Origin: an uncultured Eubacterium sp.
GTDB taxonomy: Bacteria; Bacillota_A; Clostridia; Lachnospirales; Lachnospiraceae
DNA length: 10,278 nucleotides
Assembly: GCA_947653505.1 (NCBI GenBank)
Contig: CANTHI010000085.1
Coordinates: forward strand, 1 to 10,278
Direction of reading: 5' to 3'
The position numbers and the translations under genes were made by a program. This document shows, one piece after another, positions 6,194-10,278 of this stretch (its first letter is position 1; the number at the start of each line of letters is the position of its first letter). The notes below the pieces were generated by a model. That model saw only the letters and a list, made by a program, of their open reading frames with translations, was not told the origin of the DNA and made no database searches.

Positions 6194-8002
6194 ATGCGGG
6201 AATTGGAGTATCCGTTTGATGCAGATAGGATTCTGCTGAATAAAAAGAAGTGGAAAAGAATGCTGCTGGAAAGTACGGATGACTTTGTCTGTAAAAAAAT
6301 TGCTGTATTAGGAGGCTTTACCACGCATGGCATCGTAGAGATTCTGGAACTGTTTCTGCTGAATGATGGAATCAGGGCTGAATTTTACGAAAGCGGGTAT
6401 AACCAGTTTTATCAGGATGCGGCGTTTGAAAATGACAGACTAAAGGAATTTGCACCGGATATGATTTATCTGTGTACATCAAACCATAATATTACCCGTT
6501 ATCCGCAGCTTTCCCAGGATGCGGATGCAATAGACCAGATGCTCCAGGCGGAGAGCGGCAGATTCCGGAACATGTGGGACAGCCTCAGGGACAGATATCA
6601 TTGTCCGGTGATTCAGAATAACTTTGAAATGCCGTTTTACAGGCTTTTAGGCAATAAAGACGCGTCAGACATACATGGCAGGGTGAATTATCTGACAAGG
6701 CTGAATATGGAGTTTTATAGTTATGCGCAAAAGCATGATGATTTTTACATCTGTGATATTCAGTATCTGTCGGCTGATTATGGATTAAAAGAATGGTCAG
6801 ATCCATTTTACTATTATATGTATAAATATGCACTCCATGTAAATGCGTTTCCGGAGCTGGCGTTTCAGGTAGCAAACATGATAAAGTCTGTATTTGGAAA
6901 AAATAAAAAAGGGATTGTCCTGGATCTTGACAATACGCTGTGGGGTGGTGAGATTGGAGAAGATGGTGTGGAGCATATCGTTCTGGGACCGGAAGACCCG
7001 GTCGGACAGGCGTATCTGGAATTTCAAAAGTATATCAAAAAACAGCTGCAGCTTGGTGTAATTGCGGCCATCGCCTCTAAAAATGATCTGGAAAATGCCC
7101 TGGCCGGACTGCACCATCCGGACAGTATTCTCAAGGAAGAAGATTTTGTAAAGATCAGGGCGGACTGGAATCCAAAAGATGAAAATCTGAAACGGATCGC
7201 TAAGGAACTCGGGCTGATGCCGGAAAGTCTGGTATTTGTGGATGATAATCCGGCAGAACGTGATCTTGTATCAGGGCAGCTGCCTGGTGTGTCCGTACCG
7301 GATATTGGAAGTGTGCACCAGTATATACGGGTACTGGACCGGTCTGGCTTTTTTGAGGTGACAGCATGGTCCGGGGATGACGCGATGCGAAACAGGATGT
7401 ACAAAGAAAATGCCATCAGGCAGAGCGTACAGGCCCGGTTTACGAATTATCAGGAATATCTCGCTTCTTTGGAAATGAAAGGAACGATCAGGCCGTTTGA
7501 AGCTGTTTATCTGACCAGAATTGCCCAGCTAAGCAATAAGACCAATCAGTTTCATCTGACAGCCAGACGGTATACACAGCCGGAGCTTGAGACGATGATG
7601 AAGGATCCGGCGTATCTTACGCTGTATGGCAGATTAAAAGACCGGTTTGGGGATAATGGCGTTGTCACAGCTGTTATTGGACGGATGGAAGGCAGGGAGT
7701 GCCGGATTGAGCTTTGGATGATGAGCTGCCGCGTATTGAAAAGGGGACTGGAAGACGCGGTCCTGGATGTGCTGGTACAACACTGTATGGAAAAAGGCGC
7801 AGACCGGCTGCGGGGATATTATTATCCGACGGCTAAAAATGGGATGGTTCGTGATTTTTATGCACAGATGGGATTTGAAAAGGTACTGGAGGATGAAAAA
7901 GGAAATACCCAGTGGCTGTTTCCGATAAGAAAAGATTATCAAAATAAAAACAGGGTGATTCAGCTGGAGGAGGAAGCACATGCAGAGGGAGGAAATTTAT
8001 AA
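6194..8002 (+). CDS. FkbH-like HAD-IIIC/acyltransferase protein, probable loader of a glyceryl-type group onto an acyl carrier protein
   Basis: Predicted 602-residue cytosolic protein with the full FkbH plan. Residues about 30-235 are the N-terminal domain, about 238-375 the HAD-IIIC domain and about 410-580 a GNAT-like domain. HAD motifs are LDLDNTLWGGEIGEDG (243-258, nucleophile Asp 244), ASKND (294-298), Lys 328 in WNPKDEN and VDDNPAER (349-356). The C-terminal part has NKTNQFHLTARRY (448-460) and a YYYPTAKNGMVRDFY stretch (542-556). FkbH proteins of polyketide pathways take the glyceryl group from 1,3-bisphosphoglycerate and pass it to a carrier protein. The adjoining carrier protein gene supports the same type of chemistry here, probably to acylate the sugar. 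Many family members read CSKN where this one reads ASKN (Ala 294), so the thioester step may differ. The next gene starts inside this one, overlapping by 23 bases. Confidence 0.88.
   Translation: MRELEYPFDADRILLNKKKWKRMLLESTDDFVCKKIAVLGGFTTHGIVEILELFLLNDGIRAEFYESGYNQFYQDAAFENDRLKEFAPDMIYLCTSNHNITRYPQLSQDADAIDQMLQAESGRFRNMWDSLRDRYHCPVIQNNFEMPFYRLLGNKDASDIHGRVNYLTRLNMEFYSYAQKHDDFYICDIQYLSADYGLKEWSDPFYYYMYKYALHVNAFPELAFQVANMIKSVFGKNKKGIVLDLDNTLWGGEIGEDGVEHIVLGPEDPVGQAYLEFQKYIKKQLQLGVIAAIASKNDLENALAGLHHPDSILKEEDFVKIRADWNPKDENLKRIAKELGLMPESLVFVDDNPAERDLVSGQLPGVSVPDIGSVHQYIRVLDRSGFFEVTAWSGDDAMRNRMYKENAIRQSVQARFTNYQEYLASLEMKGTIRPFEAVYLTRIAQLSNKTNQFHLTARRYTQPELETMMKDPAYLTLYGRLKDRFGDNGVVTAVIGRMEGRECRIELWMMSCRVLKRGLEDAVLDVLVQHCMEKGADRLRGYYYPTAKNGMVRDFYAQMGFEKVLEDEKGNTQWLFPIRKDYQNKNRVIQLEEEAHAEGGNL
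7966..7973 (+). promoter_or_regulatory. Strong ribosome binding site for the acyl carrier protein
   Basis: GGAGGAGG lies inside the 3' end of the FkbH-like gene, six bases before ATG 7980. It fixes the start of the carrier protein and suggests high independent translation, as expected for a protein needed in excess of its loading enzyme. Confidence 0.75.
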
Positions 8003-8228
8003 GATTCTGAACAAGATTTTTCAGGATGTATTTGATGATGAAAGTATTGCAGTATATGAACAGATGACAGCAGCGGATATTGAAGAATGGGACAGTCTGG
8101 AGCAGATTCATCTGATTGTTTCCATCGAAAAGAAATTTCATATCAAATTTGATATGGAAGAAGTAAGCCGGATGAAAACGGTTGGAGATATGGCAGACGG
8201 GATTTGGGAAAGGCTGAACGATGCGTAA
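7980..8228 (+). CDS. Stand-alone acyl carrier protein
   Basis: Predicted 82-residue acidic protein of normal carrier-protein length. The core EEWDSLEQIHLIVSIEKKF (35-53) has the DSL motif, with Ser 39 as the probable 4'-phosphopantetheine site. It is followed by FDMEEVSRMKTVGDM, the usual helix III region. It would carry an acyl group as a thioester in the cytosol. It does not look like the primary fatty-acid carrier, whose motif is usually DSLD.VELVM, and its position straight after an FkbH-like protein points to a dedicated role: holding a glyceryl or related hydroxyacyl unit for transfer, most likely to the amino sugar made by the upstream genes. No dedicated phosphopantetheinyl transferase is visible, so a housekeeping enzyme would have to activate it. 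It overlaps the FkbH-like gene by 23 bases and the deacetylase gene by 8. Confidence 0.9.
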   Translation: MQREEIYKILNKIFQDVFDDESIAVYEQMTAADIEEWDSLEQIHLIVSIEKKFHIKFDMEEVSRMKTVGDMADGIWERLNDA

Positions 8229-9188
8229 ATTATATATAGCGATGTACCATTATGTCCGGGATTTAAAAAACAGCCGGTATCCGTTCATTAAAGGACTGGA
8301 CTACGAAAAATTTAAACGTCAGATCGCTTTTTTCCAGAACCGTTTTCACGTAGTGACAATGGAAGATGTAATACAATCGGCGTGCGGGGGGGGTATTTGC
8401 CGGAGGATGCATTACTTCTGACATTTGACGACGGTTATATCGATCACTATACTTATGTGCTTCCTGTTTTGAAGGAATACCATATGCAGGGCTCTTTTTT
8501 TATACCGGGAAGAATCCCTGATGCAGATGGTCTTTTGGAAGTAAATAAAATACATTTTATCCTTGCATCTGCGAGAGAAGATCTGCTGCTGGAAGAGCTG
8601 TACCGGCGCATGGATTATTACAGGGGAACGCAGTTTTCGTATCCGTCAAACGCAGAGCTGTTTTTTCAATATGGAAAGGCAAACCGGTTTGATACAAAAG
8701 AGACTATTTTTATCAAGCGGATGCTGCAGACGGTACTGCCTCAAAAACTTCGGGAAATGCTGGCATCCGAATTGTTCCAAACGTTTGTCGGAGTAGAGGA
8801 AGCGGTATTTGCCAGAGAGCTGTATCTTAGCTGGGATCAGCTGCGGATGATGAAACAGGCCGGTATGCATATCGGGGTACATGGTTACAGCCATAACTGG
8901 CTGGGAAATATGCATGTGTCTGAAATGAAAACGGATATTTTAAAAGCGCTGGATGCACTGGATGAACTGACCGGACGAAAGGACTGGACGATCAACTATC
9001 CATATGGCAGCTATAATAAGGAAGTCGTCCGTTTTGCGGCCAGTCAGGGTGCATGCGCCGGATTCACAACAAAAATGGCTGCTGCCGATTTGTCTTCAGA
9101 TAACAGAATGGAGCTGCCGCGTCTGGACTGCAACGATTTTCCACCAGTAAGCAGCGGTTATCAGTCAGAAAATGTGCAGCAGGTTTAA
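8221..9188 (+). pseudogene. Polysaccharide-deacetylase (NodB-like) family protein, frameshifted at a G8 tract
   Basis: The frame starts at ATG 8221, with GGGAAAGG (8206-8213) at good spacing, and reads as a deacetylase until the G run at 8386-8393. It then goes out of frame and stops at 8421. The rest continues in another frame to TAA 9186-9188. Adding one G (or losing two) restores a continuous 322-residue protein. In that protein TFDDG is at 68-72 (metal-binding and catalytic Asp), HGYSH at 221-225 (metal-binding His) and YPYGSYN at 260-266. Apart from the frame, the gene shows no decay. No signal peptide or membrane segment is visible, so it should act in the cytosol, perhaps removing an N-acetyl group from a sugar precursor, not trimming cell-wall glycan. 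As assembled, no active enzyme is made unless slippage occurs. The choices are a sequencing error, a phase-variable OFF state, or a recent pseudogene. Confidence 0.85.
8386..8393 (+). repeat. Homopolymeric G8 tract, possible phase-variation switch
   Basis: Eight consecutive G (after TGC, before TATTTG) lie at codons 56-58 of the deacetylase gene. I counted the run and the frames directly. G8 gives a truncated product ending at 8421; G9 or G6 gives the full protein with Gly-Gly-Gly or Gly-Gly at this point. It is the longest G or C run I noticed in the window. Tracts of this kind undergo slipped-strand mispairing in Campylobacter surface-glycan genes. Confidence 0.7.
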
Positions 9189-9204
9189 GCAGCGGCACAA
9201 AGAC

Positions 9205-9210
9205 AGGAGG
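9205..9210 (+). promoter_or_regulatory. Consensus ribosome binding site for the methyltransferase
   Basis: AGGAGG sits five bases before ATG 9216, in the 27-base gap after the deacetylase stop. Unlike most genes upstream, this one does not overlap its neighbour, so its translation need not depend on ribosomes finishing the frameshifted deacetylase. Confidence 0.75.
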
Positions 9211-9215
9211 AGAGA

Positions 9216-9935
9216 ATGGAAAGGGAATTTGCAAAGCAGGAAGAATGGAACAGGTCTTACGCGGCAGGTGATAATGTTTTATTTTATCCGCATGAAGAGA
9301 TTGTAAGATTTATCAATCAATACGTCAGAAAAAGAACGGGAATGACGGAATTTACCAATGTGATGCAGCTTACGGATACGGAATGGGACTGCTTTCAGAG
9401 TCTGGACCTTGGATGCGGGACTGGCAGACATATGAAGCTTTTGGATGAATTTGGACTGCATCCATACGGGATTGATCTGTCAGATACGGCTGTGGAACTG
9501 GGGCGGCTGTGGTTTACTTCTCTAAACAGGCCGGATCTGGCTGCACATATGACGGTTGGATCTGCCACGGCGCTTCCTTATGAGGACGGGACATTTCAGA
9601 TCTGTGTTTCGCATGGCACGCTGGATTCCATGCCAAAAAAAGCAGCGGAACAGGCGTTAAGGGAAGCTTTGCGTGTACTAAAAAAAGGCGGAATGATGTA
9701 TTTTGATCTTATTCTGGATCCGGATGGAACAGACAGAGAGGAAATTGTAACAACGGCACATGAAAACGGAACGGTTCAGTCTTATTTTACAATTGAAAGT
9801 ATCAAAGACTGGATCGGATCGCTGGCAGGGGAGGGGAGAAGCTGCCGGATGATGGATTGCAAAATCATTACATGGAGTGATATGTACGGAAAGGAAAGAA
9901 ACCGCAGGGCACATATCATGATCAGACGGGGCTGA
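9216..9935 (+). CDS. Class I SAM-dependent methyltransferase
   Basis: Predicted 239-residue cytosolic methyltransferase. Motif I is LDLGCGTGRH (63-72), the acidic end of strand 2 is Asp 88 in YGIDLSD, and the later motifs show as DGTFQICVSHGTLDSM (124-139) and LRVLKKGGMMYFD (152-164). This is the common Methyltransf_11/25-like small-molecule layout, so the fold is clear but the acceptor is not. In this locus the likely acceptors are a hydroxyl of the nonulosonic acid or of an acyl group attached to it. O-methylated glyceryl groups on a nonulosonic acid are known from Campylobacter flagellin, as I recall. A role in methylating the FkbH/carrier-protein product is therefore attractive but inferred. 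The start ATG 9216 follows a consensus AGGAGG. A 40-base gap without an evident hairpin separates it from the next gene. Confidence 0.87.
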   Translation: MEREFAKQEEWNRSYAAGDNVLFYPHEEIVRFINQYVRKRTGMTEFTNVMQLTDTEWDCFQSLDLGCGTGRHMKLLDEFGLHPYGIDLSDTAVELGRLWFTSLNRPDLAAHMTVGSATALPYEDGTFQICVSHGTLDSMPKKAAEQALREALRVLKKGGMMYFDLILDPDGTDREEIVTTAHENGTVQSYFTIESIKDWIGSLAGEGRSCRMMDCKIITWSDMYGKERNRRAHIMIRRG

Positions 9936-9975
9936 TGATGAATCCGTCTAATGCCGAAAGGAGTGTACAGGGTTT

Positions 9976-10278
9976 ATGGGCAGTATTGAGATACGTTTTG
10001 CACAAAAAAACGAGATTCCCCTGATTATGGAATTTATTGATACACATTGGAAAAGGGGCCATATTATGGCTGCAGACAGACAGCTTTTTGAATTTCAGCA
10101 TGTATGGGGACAGGAAGTGACTTTTGTCATTGCATGGCAAAAGTCTGTAATCTGCGGGATTCTTGGATTTATCCCATATGGTACGGGAAAACGGGATATC
10201 ATGCTGGCTATATGGAAAGCTTTAAAAACAGAAAACAGGATGACCGGCATTCAGATGCTTGAGTTTTTTTGTGCAAAA
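9976..10278 (+). CDS. GNAT-like acyltransferase, 3' end outside the window
   Basis: An open frame from ATG 9976 reads 101 residues to the right edge with no stop. It starts MGSIEIRFAQKNEIPLIMEF, the IRxAxxxDxxxI layout of GNAT domains. It continues with DTHWKRGHIMAADRQLFEF and the strand-like segment VICGILGFIPY, where GNAT proteins usually have their central strands. The THWKRGHI.A.D...FEFQ pattern recalls acetyltransferase-like proteins I have seen in bacterial surface-glycan loci. It may transfer the carrier-protein-bound acyl group, or an acetyl group from acetyl-CoA, onto the sugar amine. The acyl-CoA binding loop should lie beyond the edge, so activity cannot be judged. AAAGGAG (9957-9963) is 12 bases upstream, somewhat far, and no better in-frame start exists. 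It is probably the next gene of the same operon. Confidence 0.68.
   Translation, partial: MGSIEIRFAQKNEIPLIMEFIDTHWKRGHIMAADRQLFEFQHVWGQEVTFVIAWQKSVICGILGFIPYGTGKRDIMLAIWKALKTENRMTGIQMLEFFCAK

Noticed and set aside
6194..8228. Polyketide or nonribosomal peptide cluster, suggested by the FkbH-like protein and carrier protein
   Set aside because: No ketosynthase, adenylation, condensation or acyl-CoA dehydrogenase gene is present, and every neighbour is a sugar-pathway or tailoring gene.
9936..9975. Possible terminator or promoter between the methyltransferase and the GNAT-like gene
   Set aside because: No hairpin followed by a T run and no convincing -35/-10 pair could be seen in these 40 bases.
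9935..10024. Small frame of 29 codons starting just after the methyltransferase
   Set aside because: It overlaps the better supported GNAT-like frame, has no family likeness, and its start merely coincides with the stop codon of the previous gene.

Overview
The window looks like part of a nine-carbon (nonulosonic) acid sugar locus from a low-to-mid GC Gram-positive bacterium. The best guess is a Clostridia/Lachnospiraceae-type anaerobe. This rests on strong AGGAGG-type ribosome binding sites, tightly packed genes on one strand, CCG/CGG-rich but A-rich coding sequence, and the look of the proteins. The placement comes from memory of families, not from a database search. All credible genes are on the + strand. 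I see no tRNA, rRNA, CRISPR array, insertion sequence, internal promoter or terminator, and no gene-free stretch over 40 bases between genes.

Layout. Bases 2-154 are the 3' end of a MurJ/MviN-like membrane flippase that stops unusually early. Bases 177-6187 hold the sugar-nucleotide core: a CBS-domain nucleotidyltransferase of PtmE type, a NeuB/LegI synthase, a NeuC/LegG hydrolysing 2-epimerase, two adjacent Gfo/Idh/MocA-type oxidoreductases, and a NeuA/LegF-type CMP-sugar synthetase. Bases 6194-10278 hold a tailoring module: an FkbH-like HAD/acyltransferase protein, a stand-alone acyl carrier protein, a cytosolic polysaccharide-deacetylase-family protein frameshifted at a run of eight G, a SAM methyltransferase, and the start of a GNAT-like protein that runs off the right edge. 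Several joins are 4-base ATGA overlaps (or longer), so the set is probably one translationally coupled operon.

How the genes may work together. PtmE-type, LegG, LegI and LegF proteins make up the later and activating steps of the CMP-legionaminic acid route, which in Campylobacter uses GDP-linked precursors. The 4,6-dehydratase, aminotransferase and N-acetyltransferase steps (LegB, LegC, LegH) are not in this window. The tailoring module suggests that the sugar receives an unusual acyl group: a carrier-protein-bound glyceryl or related hydroxyacyl unit, perhaps O-methylated, placed on an amine freed by the deacetylase. The G8 tract breaks the deacetylase frame, and one added G restores it exactly. 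If the tract is real and not a sequencing error, it could be a phase-variable switch on the sugar decoration. Whether the final sugar goes to flagellin, capsule or another glycan cannot be told from this window.
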